Assembly: GCA_034408745.1 (NCBI GenBank)
Contig: JAWXCM010000259.1
Coordinates: 1-5,039, forward strand
Source: JAWXCM01 sp034408745
GTDB lineage: Bacteria; Acidobacteriota; Terriglobia; Bryobacterales; Bryobacteraceae
Direction of reading: 5' to 3'
Length of the DNA: 5,039 nucleotides
Part shown: piece after piece, positions 1 to 5,039 of the stretch
How positions within the stretch are numbered: position 1 is the first letter of the stretch
Layout of the letters: each line of letters begins with the position of its first letter
The notes under the pieces: generated by a model
The model's input: only the letters and a program-made list of their open reading frames with translations
What the model was told of the DNA's origin: nothing
The model's database searches: none
Translations under genes and position numbers: made by a program

Positions 1-767
1 ACCTGAAACGTACCGAGAACACCCAGCCCGCCCTGCTCACCGTCTCGGTCGCGGCATACCGCGTCCTTGAGGCCCACGGCTTCACCCCGGAAGTCGTCGC
101 CGGCCACAGCCTGGGCGAGTACTCAGCCCTCGTCGCAGCCGGAGCCCTCTCCTTCACCGACGCCGTCCGCCTCGTCCGCAAACGGGGCCAGGCCATGCAA
201 AAAGCCGTCCCGCAGGGCGTCGGAGCCATGGCCGCGATTCTTAAACTCCCCGCGGGCAAGCTCGACGGCGTGCTCGCCGAAGCGGCTCAGGGCGAAGTCG
301 TCACCGCGGCCAACCTCAACTCCGTCGACCAGATCGTCATCGCCGGACACGCCGGTGCCGTCAAACGAGCCTCCGATCTGGCCAAAGCCGCCGGAGCCAA
401 ACGAGCCGTCCCCCTGCCCGTAAGCGCGCCCTTCCACTGTCCGCTCATGAAGCCCGCCCAGGACGCCATGCGGCCCGAGCTCGAAGCGGCCGCTTTCCGT
501 GACCTCCAGGTTCCTCTCATCAACAACTGGCAGGCCCTCGAAATCCGAACCGCGGCCGAAGCCCGCGAAGGCCTCATCCAGCAAATCCCCGGTACCGTGC
601 GCTGGCTCCATTCCATGGAACGGCTCGCCGACTACGGGGTCGACGCCTGCATCGAAGTGGGCGCCGGAAGCGTGCTCACCGGACTCCTGCGCACCATTCA
701 GCCTGAGCTGAGGTGCTACCGGTTCGGCGAAGCTGACGATCTTGGTGCATTCCATGAAACTCAATAG
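1..767 (+). CDS. fabD: Malonyl-CoA:ACP transacylase, 5'-truncated by window edge
   Basis: Transfers the malonyl group from malonyl-CoA to the phosphopantetheine arm of acyl carrier protein, supplying the extender unit of type II fatty acid synthesis in the cytoplasm. The reading frame is open from base 3 and gives 254 residues; family members are about 310, so roughly the first 55-60 residues are missing. Visible landmarks are the TQPALL segment near the cut edge, the nucleophile elbow GHSLGEY with the catalytic serine codon at 108-110, the malonate-binding arginine in KRGQAMQ (codon 183-185), the catalytic histidine in APFHCPLM (codon 435-437) and the LINNW segment that follows. All key residues in the visible part are intact. 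fabD often sits in a fabH-fabD-fabG-acpP cluster, but here the next gene is an unrelated exported protein that overlaps its end by 14 bp. The identification is secure; the start is not visible. Confidence 0.96.
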   Translation, partial: LKRTENTQPALLTVSVAAYRVLEAHGFTPEVVAGHSLGEYSALVAAGALSFTDAVRLVRKRGQAMQKAVPQGVGAMAAILKLPAGKLDGVLAEAAQGEVVTAANLNSVDQIVIAGHAGAVKRASDLAKAAGAKRAVPLPVSAPFHCPLMKPAQDAMRPELEAAAFRDLQVPLINNWQALEIRTAAEAREGLIQQIPGTVRWLHSMERLADYGVDACIEVGAGSVLTGLLRTIQPELRCYRFGEADDLGAFHETQ

Positions 768-1392
768 TCTGCTGTTCTTCGCAGCCGTGGCGCTCGTCCA
801 CGCAGCCGAACCAGGTTGGATCGACCTGACTACCCTCAAAGGCTGGACCCGGATCCCGATCCCCGCCACAGCCCAACTCAACCCCGAGAATCAGTGGAGT
901 TTCGACGCTGCCACGCGCACGATCCGCTGCTCCGGCGACAAGGGGCATGAAATGCTCCGCTCCGACAAGCAGTATCTCGGGTACGATCTCCACGTCGAGT
1001 GGCGCTTCAAGAAGCTGGACGGCGACCCGCAGCCGCGCTACAACAGTGGGATTTTTGTCCGATCCTCAGCCGACGGCGAGTACTTCGTGCAGGCGCAGGC
1101 AGGAGCCGGGCCGGCTGTCTGGCTTTTCGCCGATTACCCGAAAGACGGCAAGAAAACGCGACTCAACCTGAAAGACAAGATGACGGCGGAGAAGACCCTG
1201 CCTCCGGGGAACTGGAACACATACGATGTTGGTGTTCACGGCGGTGTCGTCTCTCTTGCGGTCAACGGCGAGAGAATCTTCGCATTTCAGGACGTGCCGC
1301 AATCGCCTCCGGGAGGCTATATCGGCCTCGAAGCCGAGGGGTTCGACATCGAGTTCCGTAACGTGCGCATAAAGCCCTCGCACTCCGAGTAA
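754..1392 (+). CDS. Exported DUF1080 (3-keto-disaccharide hydrolase-type) protein
   Basis: The 212-residue product has a Sec signal peptide: a short basic start (MKLN), a hydrophobic core at about residues 5-15 and a likely cut after VHA near residue 17. The rest resembles the DUF1080 concanavalin-like beta-sandwich: an opening WIDLTTLKGW, a YDLHVEWRFK strand, the characteristic NSGIFVR at 97-103, YFVQAQ at 110-115, the VNGERIF turn at 170-176 and the closing GGYIGLEAEG plus FRNVRIKP. Characterised members hydrolyse 3-keto-glycosides or bind carbohydrate, so an envelope role on oxidised sugars is inferred and the substrate is unknown. The ATG at 754 is preferred to the in-frame TTG at 742 because it begins the signal peptide directly. 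It overlaps the fabD end by 14 bp, with no strong ribosome site, so coupling to fabD translation is plausible. Its last 76 bp are overlapped on the other strand by the Maf gene. Confidence 0.88.
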   Translation: MKLNSLLFFAAVALVHAAEPGWIDLTTLKGWTRIPIPATAQLNPENQWSFDAATRTIRCSGDKGHEMLRSDKQYLGYDLHVEWRFKKLDGDPQPRYNSGIFVRSSADGEYFVQAQAGAGPAVWLFADYPKDGKKTRLNLKDKMTAEKTLPPGNWNTYDVGVHGGVVSLAVNGERIFAFQDVPQSPPGGYIGLEAEGFDIEFRNVRIKPSHSE

Positions 1393-1916
1393 ACCGACGA
1401 AATCGGCAACCCGACGACGTTGAAGTAGCAGCCGTCAATCCGCTCGATGAACTTCGACGCGAGCCCCTGGATCGCGTACGCTCCAGCCTTGTCCATCGGC
1501 TCGCCCGATGCCACATACGCGTCGATTTCATCGTTGGTAAGAGCGGCCACCAACACCCGCGTCTCTGCGTGCTTTACGACCGCTTCGGCGCCGCCCACCA
1601 GAGCAAAGCCGGTGACCACGACGTGCTCCCGTCCGCTCAGCATCCGCAGCATTCGAGCCGCATCGGCCGCGTCCCGAGGCTTTTCCAGAATGTGCGCGTC
1701 GAGCACCACCACCGTGTCGGCTCCCAGCACCACTTCATCTTCAGCCCGGGCCACCGCCGAGGCTTTCGCGAACGCCAGCCGCCGCACATAATCCACAGGC
1801 GACTCGCCCGGCAGAGGCGCCTCCGGCACGCCCGCCACGCGAACCTCGAAGCGCAACCCTGCATTTTGAAGAATTTCCCGCCGCCGGGGCGACGCTGACG
1901 CCAGAACCAGCCTCAC
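1317..1916 (-). CDS. maf: Maf-family nucleotide pyrophosphatase (dTTP/UTP type)
   Basis: Cytoplasmic house-cleaning enzyme that hydrolyses non-canonical or excess nucleoside triphosphates to the monophosphate and pyrophosphate; the family was first noted as septum-formation inhibitors. The 199-residue product shows the N-terminal SASPRR substrate loop (7-12), conserved K51, GADTVV with the catalytic aspartate D67, EKPRD at 78-82, the HVVVTG strand, and GEPMDKAGAYAIQG with Q150, then YFNVVGLP. The GADT/EKPRD/DKAGAYAIQG pattern matches the YhdE (dTTP/UTP) branch rather than the YceF (7-methyl-GTP) branch. The start is GTG, overlapping the TGA of the upstream gene as GTGA, with AGAGG at 1921-1925 four bases upstream, so translational coupling is likely. 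About 23 residues follow the usual family end (GLPISSVY); they are encoded antisense to the end of the DUF1080 gene and look non-conserved. Confidence 0.94.
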   Translation of the reverse strand: MRLVLASASPRRREILQNAGLRFEVRVAGVPEAPLPGESPVDYVRRLAFAKASAVARAEDEVVLGADTVVVLDAHILEKPRDAADAARMLRMLSGREHVVVTGFALVGGAEAVVKHAETRVLVAALTNDEIDAYVASGEPMDKAGAYAIQGLASKFIERIDGCYFNVVGLPISSVYSECEGFMRTLRNSMSNPSASRPI

Positions 1917-2404
1917 CGGGCCTCTGAAAACTCGCTTTTTGGACCGTCCGCATCCTGCACTACGATGCGCAAGCCTTTCCTTGCGGCGAACTGCACGTCC
2001 GAGATCGGTACATTGATCAGCAGAGTGCGATCCACCGTCTTGCCCGACGCGATCTTGTCGCGACGGATCAGGCTCGGATTGTACTTCTTGCCCAGCACCG
2101 GGTAGTAGTCGATCACCCTCTGCCCGTCCACGTCGGAGAAGATGTCCGCCTGCGTGGGCTTGCCGTCCGAGCCGTCGACGTAGACCTCCACGTCCTTCAC
2201 CATGAACTGCTGCGTCGACGGATTCTCCAGCCGGACGTCCATCAGGACCACAGTCCGGTCGGCGCTGAGCTGGTGGCTGCGGACCTTCAGCACCTGCCCC
2301 TTAACCTCCACCTTGTTGTGCCGCGTGGAAAATAGAATCGCGCCTACGGCCGCAACCACCGCGACAACAGCGATCAGGCCTACCGTCAGCCCCTGTTTAT
2401 TCAC
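1913..2404 (-). CDS. Membrane-anchored hypothetical protein, single N-terminal helix
   Basis: I do not recognise this 163-residue protein. It starts with MNKQG and one strongly hydrophobic helix (about residues 6-25), followed by a basic STRHNK turn, which suggests an uncleaved anchor with the rest outside the cytoplasm. The remaining 135 residues look beta-rich, with alternating hydrophobic strands such as VEVKGQVLKV, TVVLMDVRLENP, MVKDVEVYVDG and GLRIVVQDADG. This would suit an immunoglobulin-like or LEA14-like sandwich, but that is a fold guess. There are no cysteines or recognisable catalytic motifs. The start is GTG, preceded by GGGAGAG at 2412-2418 with a 7-base spacer, lying inside the last codons of the upstream gene. 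It is 3 bp from the TIM-barrel gene and shares GTGA with Maf, so the three are probably one transcript. The reading frame is convincing; the function is unknown. Confidence 0.85.
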   Translation of the reverse strand: MNKQGLTVGLIAVVAVVAAVGAILFSTRHNKVEVKGQVLKVRSHQLSADRTVVLMDVRLENPSTQQFMVKDVEVYVDGSDGKPTQADIFSDVDGQRVIDYYPVLGKKYNPSLIRRDKIASGKTVDRTLLINVPISDVQFAARKGLRIVVQDADGPKSEFSEAR

Positions 2405-2407
2405 GCC

Positions 2408-3325
2408 CTAGCTCTCCCGAAGAATGCGGGTGATTTCCTCGAGCGACTTGTGCGACTTCTCAAACATCGTGCCGTCGAAGTAATGTGTTTCCAGCCCGAC
2501 GCAGCCCTTGTAGCCGTCTTTCGCCAGCGCGCTGAAAATGCCCGCCCAGGGCAGCCGTTCCTTCTCGTCCAGCAGCGATTTGCCCTTCACCTGCACATTC
2601 AGAACGCGCTTCAGCGGCAGCAACTTGTAGCCGTCGGGGTATTGAACTTCCTTCAGCGCCGCGCCGTTGTGCGGATCCCAGTTGAAGGCGAAGTTCTTCT
2701 GCGGCATGATCTTCAGGAAGTCCCGCACCTCGTCGCAGGTCACCACATTGCATGAGGTTTCGTTCTCGAACAGGATGTTGATCTTTTCTTTAGCCGCCCA
2801 TTCCGTGCACTCCCCGAGAATGTCGGCGATCTGCTGAAAGTGTTTCCGAGGTTCCGCCGTACGCAGGAACGTGAAGACGCGGATCTTGTCCGTGCCGAAG
2901 GCATGCGCGTTCCGGAAGGCTTTTTCGAAGTCCTCCTTGCGACGCCCGTACTCGTTTGTCGCCCGCGCGATCCGCTTCTCCCTGCCCTCCGGCGTCTCGG
3001 GCCGGCGCATTACCGGATCCACGCCCGGCAGCGTGATCTTGTACATCGGCGAGTTCAGGAAAGACACCTTCAACCCAGCGTCCGAGAACTCTTTCGCCGC
3101 GGCCTTCGCTTCGGCTTCGGGGATGCTGGCATAGTGCCCCTTCCCGCCATTCACGCCGCGCAGCTCGACCCATTTCAGGCCGTACTTATGTGCAAACTCG
3201 ATAGCGCCGGCCACGGTGGGCGCCATCTCATCGGTAATCACGGAAATATGGTCGAGTCCGAATTTGGACCTGGCATGCAGCAAGGGAGCGGCGGCGAGTG
3301 CGGCCAAAAAGTGACGGCGATACAT
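2408..3325 (-). CDS. Exported TIM-barrel sugar isomerase/epimerase-like protein
   Basis: A 305-residue member of the xylose-isomerase-like TIM-barrel (AP endonuclease 2) superfamily, commonly annotated sugar phosphate isomerase/epimerase. The leader MYRRHFLAALAAAPLLHA has a twin arginine followed by HFL and a short alanine-rich core, so Tat export with a cut near residue 18 is likely. Family features include the GLDHISVITDEM first strand, KWVELRGVNG, NILFENETS with probable metal ligand E187, FNWDPHNGA with D217 and H219, and GCVGLETHY with E279. The usual metal histidine of the HVK segment is glutamine here (VQVKGK, Q245), so metal binding or activity may be altered. The ATG at 3325 is chosen because it begins the leader; the frame is open to 3388, with upstream ATG 3349, but those residues would disrupt the signal. 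It heads the run followed by the membrane protein and Maf. The fold is confident; the substrate is not determinable, with 3-keto-sugars possible. Confidence 0.88.
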   Translation of the reverse strand: MYRRHFLAALAAAPLLHARSKFGLDHISVITDEMAPTVAGAIEFAHKYGLKWVELRGVNGGKGHYASIPEAEAKAAAKEFSDAGLKVSFLNSPMYKITLPGVDPVMRRPETPEGREKRIARATNEYGRRKEDFEKAFRNAHAFGTDKIRVFTFLRTAEPRKHFQQIADILGECTEWAAKEKINILFENETSCNVVTCDEVRDFLKIMPQKNFAFNWDPHNGAALKEVQYPDGYKLLPLKRVLNVQVKGKSLLDEKERLPWAGIFSALAKDGYKGCVGLETHYFDGTMFEKSHKSLEEITRILRES

Positions 3326-3475
3326 GGGATCTGCTTCAAAGAGTATCATCGTTTTCGGCGTGCGGAATACGGAGCCGTTCCAGAGCATCGGCCCGCTCTA
3401 GCTGGTGTGCGAACTACGCCGGCACCAGGCGATTCCGGTTGTGTCGCAACCCTGACCGAGATAAGCTGGGCCAAA
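3326..3475. promoter_or_regulatory. Divergent intergenic region, probable promoters both ways
   Basis: This 150-bp stretch separates the leftward TIM-barrel operon from the rightward small-gene pair, so it should hold a promoter for each. Candidate elements are weak. Leftward there is a GATACT hexamer about 20 bases before the ATG with no clear -35. Rightward there is TTGTGT at 3439-3444 and GATAAG at 3460-3465 with a short 15-bp spacer. A small inverted repeat, GGTTG/CAACC with a 5-base loop, spans 3437-3451 and overlaps the rightward candidate -35, so it could be an operator. Its role as a promoter region rests on gene orientation; the individual boxes are guesses. Confidence 0.35.
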
Positions 3476-3724
3476 ATGGGGTTGCGAATGCTCGCGCCGC
3501 AAGGGCTTCCAGACATTACTGCTGACAAGTGTTTCGTCGTCCTGCTCAGGGACGGCTCTGTCGAGTCTCTTCAGGCAGAATCGGGCGCCGAGGATGACGA
3601 AGCGCACGGCTATGTATTCTTCGTCCGTGGAACGGAGATCGTCGCGCTATTCGCGAAAGAGACTGTGGTTTCGTGGCGCGAGAAGAACGTGGAGGACACG
3701 CCACCCAGATCGGCCGTAAAATGA
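3476..3724 (+). CDS. Small hypothetical protein, 82 residues
   Basis: I do not recognise a named family. The product, about 82 residues and acidic in the middle, reads like a small beta-rich domain: CFVVLLRDGSVESLQAESG, a charged EDDEAH loop, GYVFFVRGTEIVALFAKETVVSW, then a polar tail. The pattern of a DGSV turn, an FFVRG strand pair and a VVSW strand is seen in many small uncharacterised bacterial proteins. No signal peptide or membrane segment is visible. The frame is open far upstream, antisense to the TIM-barrel gene, so the start must be chosen: ATG 3476 or ATG 3488. Neither has a strong ribosome site, though GGGG lies 6 bases before 3488. It is followed after 3 bp by another small gene, suggesting a two-gene unit. 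The coding call rests on the plausible protein pattern and the tight pairing. Confidence 0.62.
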   Translation: MGLRMLAPQGLPDITADKCFVVLLRDGSVESLQAESGAEDDEAHGYVFFVRGTEIVALFAKETVVSWREKNVEDTPPRSAVK

Positions 3725-3727
3725 GTT

Positions 3728-3946
3728 GTGGCGAAAGACCCCAAACCGAGTTCCCGGAGCTACAACTCAGAGGACATCTGGCGCGAACTCTTCCCCGTGC
3801 CGCCACAGCCCGGAAGCCTCGAAGAGCTTAAGCAAGGCATCCGCGCGTACATGGTCACCAGGAACGGTGTTCGGTGCTTTGCGCCAAAAGCCAGCACAAA
3901 GATCAAATCAGATTTGGGCCTCGTAAACCGATTACGCGACGACTGA
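3728..3946 (+). CDS. Small hypothetical protein, 72 residues
   Basis: Unrecognised 72-residue protein. It opens with a basic polar segment (MAKDPKPSSRSYN), then SEDIWRELFPVPPQPGSLEELKQGIRAYM. The latter reads as two amphipathic helices joined by a proline-rich turn, and the rest is a basic tail with K and R residues and a C-terminal NRLRDD. There is no membrane segment and no cysteine pair. The start is GTG at 3728, 3 bp after the stop of the preceding gene, with only a weak ribosome-site-like GAG upstream, so it is probably translated by coupling to that gene. The stop lies 12 bp from the end of the opposing DUF5615 gene. The helical, basic make-up would suit a partner or nucleic-acid-binding protein, possibly the second half of a toxin-antitoxin-like pair, but nothing in the sequence proves this. 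Confidence 0.6.
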   Translation: MAKDPKPSSRSYNSEDIWRELFPVPPQPGSLEELKQGIRAYMVTRNGVRCFAPKASTKIKSDLGLVNRLRDD

Positions 3947-3962
3947 TGGGCCACTCCGTCAG
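3943..3962. terminator. Short hairpin spanning two convergent stop codons
   Basis: CTGATGG (3943-3949) can pair with CCGTCAG (3956-3962) around a 6-base loop, giving a 7-bp stem with one G-U pair. The plus-strand stop (3944-3946) lies in one arm and the minus-strand stop (3959-3961) in the other. It sits exactly where two convergent genes meet, which suits a bidirectional terminator or 3'-end stabiliser. There is no T-run on either side, so it is not a classical intrinsic terminator and may be chance. Confidence 0.25.
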
Positions 3963-4321
3963 AGAGGCAGCAGGCGGATTCGACTGCGTTTGGGATCGAC
4001 AGTCACCAGCGCACCGGACTCAAGGTGGGAGAGGCTAGCGCGGAGCGCCCGGACAACAACCTCGCCGGCGGCAGCAGGAAGTACGTCCTGTGCTCGAATC
4101 TGAATCACGCTGGGCCGCCGCACCTTTGTGGTCGCGAGGAGCGCGCCAAAATCCAGATCATGCGTGAAAATCACAAATCCATGTACGGTGGCGTATTGCA
4201 TAATCTGGGTGTCCGGTGCATATGCGGGGCCGACGTCAGACCAGTGAAGGGCCTCGAATCCAGAACTGACAAGGAACTCGACCCATGACGGGCTCAGGTT
4301 CATGTCGACAAGCAGCTTCAC
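3959..4321 (-). CDS. DUF5615 PIN-like protein, probable toxin
   Basis: The 120-residue product matches the DUF5615 PIN-like family, which includes VapC-type toxins thought to cut RNA with acidic metal-binding residues. Acidic positions typical of the family are visible: D6 in LLVDMNLSPSW, D37 in APDTQIM, and D55 and D57 in IFTHDLDFGALL with T53 before them. All are intact, so the nuclease site appears functional. The start is GTG, overlapping the TGA stop of the upstream DUF433 gene as GTGA, so its synthesis is likely coupled to the antitoxin-like gene. The antitoxin-first, overlapping arrangement is typical of type II modules, which are usually autoregulated by the complex. Family membership is strong; the toxic activity is inferred from the family and from context. 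Confidence 0.88.
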   Translation of the reverse strand: MKLLVDMNLSPSWVEFLVSSGFEALHWSDVGPAYAPDTQIMQYATVHGFVIFTHDLDFGALLATTKVRRPSVIQIRAQDVLPAAAGEVVVRALRASLSHLESGALVTVDPKRSRIRLLPL

Positions 4322-4545
4322 GCGGCTGGCAGCGGAACTTCAATCTCTTCGACACGCCAGGCGGCATAGGCCAGAGCCTGACTGATGTCTTCAGCCTCAA
4401 GGTACGGATACGCCGCAACGATGTCGGCGGAAGAGTGCCCGGCAGCCACCAACCCAACCACCAGGCCGACGGTGACACGCATCCCGCGAACACAGGGTTT
4501 TCCTCCCATTACTTCATGATTGCGTGTTATTCGATCGAGTTCCAT
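4318..4545 (-). CDS. DUF433 antitoxin-like protein
   Basis: The 75-residue protein has the DUF433 hallmark: RITRNHEVMGGKPCVRGMRVTV at residues 5-26, with the GGKPxxRGxR core. This is followed by LVAAGHSSADIVAAYPYLEAEDISQALAYAAW, which forms a helix-turn-helix-like fold. DUF433 proteins commonly precede DUF5615 PIN-like genes and act as the DNA-binding antitoxin that neutralises the toxin and represses the operon. ATG 4545 is chosen over the in-frame GTG at 4554 because GAGGTG at 4552-4557 gives a near-perfect ribosome site 6 bases before it, and that GTG lies inside the site. A TAGAAT-like box just upstream could be a -10 element, but no convincing -35 was found. The gap to the MBL gene is 42 bp, so read-through from that gene is also possible. 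The acidic-hydrophobic tail (VEEIEVPLPAA) probably wraps the toxin. Confidence 0.88.
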   Translation of the reverse strand: MELDRITRNHEVMGGKPCVRGMRVTVGLVVGLVAAGHSSADIVAAYPYLEAEDISQALAYAAWRVEEIEVPLPAA

Positions 4546-4551
4546 AGTCGC

Positions 4552-4557
4552 CACCTC
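4552..4557 (-). promoter_or_regulatory. Ribosome binding site that fixes the DUF433 start
   Basis: On the minus strand GAGGTG is complementary to the 16S anti-Shine-Dalgarno tail and stands 6 bases before ATG 4545. It is the strongest such site in the window and shows that the upstream in-frame GTG at 4554 is most likely part of the site rather than the start. Confidence 0.65.
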
Positions 4558-4587
4558 GATTCTACAACGTTCGCATCACCCTGAACC

Positions 4588-5039
4588 TCACCGCAAAAAC
4601 GGATTCAGCGCCTTCTCCCGGCCAATCGTGGTCGACGGTCCATGCCCCGGAAACACCCGCACCTCCTCCGGCAGCACCAGCAGCTTCTCGTGGATCGACC
4701 GAATAATCGCCCGCGAGTCCCCGCCCGGCAAATCCGTCCGACCAATCGACTCCCGAAACAGCGTATCCCCCGCCACCAGGGCGCCCTCCGCCGGGATCCA
4801 CACACAAACGCTCCCCTGCGTATGCCCCGGCGTGTGCAGAATCTCCATCGACGTCTCACCCAACTTCACCGTTGCCCCGTCCCGGGCATTCACGTCCACC
4901 GCCGTCACGTCCGGCGTAGCGACTCCGAGCCACCCCGCCTGCACGTCCATCAGCGCCAGCAGCGCTCCGTCGGCAGCGTTCATGTGCACCGGAGCCCCGG
5001 TCAACTTCTTCAACTTTGCCGCTCCGCCCACATGGTCGA
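4588..5039 (-). CDS. MBL-fold hydrolase (glyoxalase II/YcbL-like), 5'-truncated
   Basis: Metallo-beta-lactamase-fold hydrolase of the hydroxyacylglutathione hydrolase group, closest in pattern to the short YcbL type; such enzymes hydrolyse thioesters with a two-metal centre in the cytoplasm. The frame is open to the window edge, and the first codons read DHVGG, the end of the HxHxDHxGG metal motif, so the true start is outside. A GTG at 5031 would falsely begin the protein inside this motif. Further metal ligands are present: the histidine of LHTPGHTQGS (codon 4822-4824), the aspartate of VAGDTLF (4765-4767) and the histidine of FPGHGPST (4642-4644). The SIGRTDLPGGD segment and the TTIGREKALNPFLR end are typical, and the C-terminus is complete. 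149 residues are visible of about 210. The substrate (lactoylglutathione-like or another thioester) cannot be told from the sequence. Confidence 0.93.
   Translation of the reverse strand, partial: DHVGGAAKLKKLTGAPVHMNAADGALLALMDVQAGWLGVATPDVTAVDVNARDGATVKLGETSMEILHTPGHTQGSVCVWIPAEGALVAGDTLFRESIGRTDLPGGDSRAIIRSIHEKLLVLPEEVRVFPGHGPSTTIGREKALNPFLR

Noticed and set aside
742..753. TTG start for the DUF1080 gene
   Set aside because: It adds four residues ahead of a well-formed signal peptide that already begins with ATG, and no ribosome site supports it.
123..881. Long minus-strand open frame of 252 codons opposite fabD
   Set aside because: It is antisense to a clear FabD frame with intact motifs. 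The frame is open because of high G+C codon bias, and its protein is glycine-rich and without family features.
3326..3388. Longer N-terminus for the TIM-barrel protein starting at 3388 or 3349
   Set aside because: It would place up to 21 extra residues before the twin-arginine leader, which is normally at the very N-terminus.
2840..3475. Plus-strand open frame opposite the TIM-barrel gene, continuous with the small gene at 3476
   Set aside because: This part is a shadow of the TIM-barrel gene and its leader. Only the segment from 3476 on looks like protein with its own pattern.
4546..4554. GTG 4554 as start of the DUF433 gene
   Set aside because: This GTG is part of the GAGGTG ribosome site ideally spaced for ATG 4545.
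4025..4584. Plus-strand open frames opposite the DUF433/DUF5615 genes
   Set aside because: They are antisense to two genes with clear family motifs, and their translations show no recognisable pattern.
5029..5031. GTG at 5031 as start of the MBL hydrolase
   Set aside because: It falls inside the DHVGG metal motif, so the gene must begin beyond the window.

Overview
This is a compact, roughly 60% G+C bacterial chromosome segment with short intergenic gaps, frequent GTG starts and genes on both strands. The combination of genes (a DUF1080 lipid/sugar-type secreted protein, a twin-arginine TIM-barrel epimerase with an RRHFL leader, a Maf protein and a DUF433/DUF5615 pair) is reminiscent of Acidobacteriota, perhaps the Solibacter/Bryobacter group. 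That assignment is inference from gene style only; the window has no rRNA or other phylogenetic marker apart from part of fabD.

Layout. (1) Bases 1-1392, plus strand: the 3' part of fabD (malonyl-CoA:ACP transacylase), overlapped at its end by a Sec-exported DUF1080 (3-keto-disaccharide hydrolase-type) protein. (2) Bases 1317-3325, minus strand: a tight three-gene run reading TIM-barrel sugar isomerase/epimerase-like exported protein, membrane-anchored hypothetical protein, then Maf nucleotide pyrophosphatase. Gaps are 3 bp and then a 4-bp GTGA overlap. The Maf gene runs 76 bp into the end of the DUF1080 gene on the opposite strand. (3) Bases 3326-3475: a 150-bp divergent intergenic region. 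(4) Bases 3476-3946, plus strand: two small uncharacterised genes separated by 3 bp. (5) Bases 3959-4545, minus strand: a DUF433 antitoxin-like gene followed by a DUF5615 PIN-like toxin gene, overlapping by GTGA. (6) Bases 4588-5039, minus strand: most of an MBL-fold (glyoxalase II/YcbL-like) hydrolase whose 5' end lies beyond the window.

How they work together. Most of the content is housekeeping: fatty acid synthesis, nucleotide-pool sanitation and thioester hydrolysis. Two points stand out. The exported DUF1080 protein and the exported TIM-barrel protein belong to families that elsewhere act together on 3-keto-glycosides, so they may form a small periplasmic sugar-processing set. The block at 3476-4545 (two orphan small genes plus a toxin-antitoxin-type pair, locally less G+C rich) looks like an accessory insertion between core genes. 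No rRNA, tRNA, CRISPR array, insertion sequence or clear intrinsic terminator was seen.
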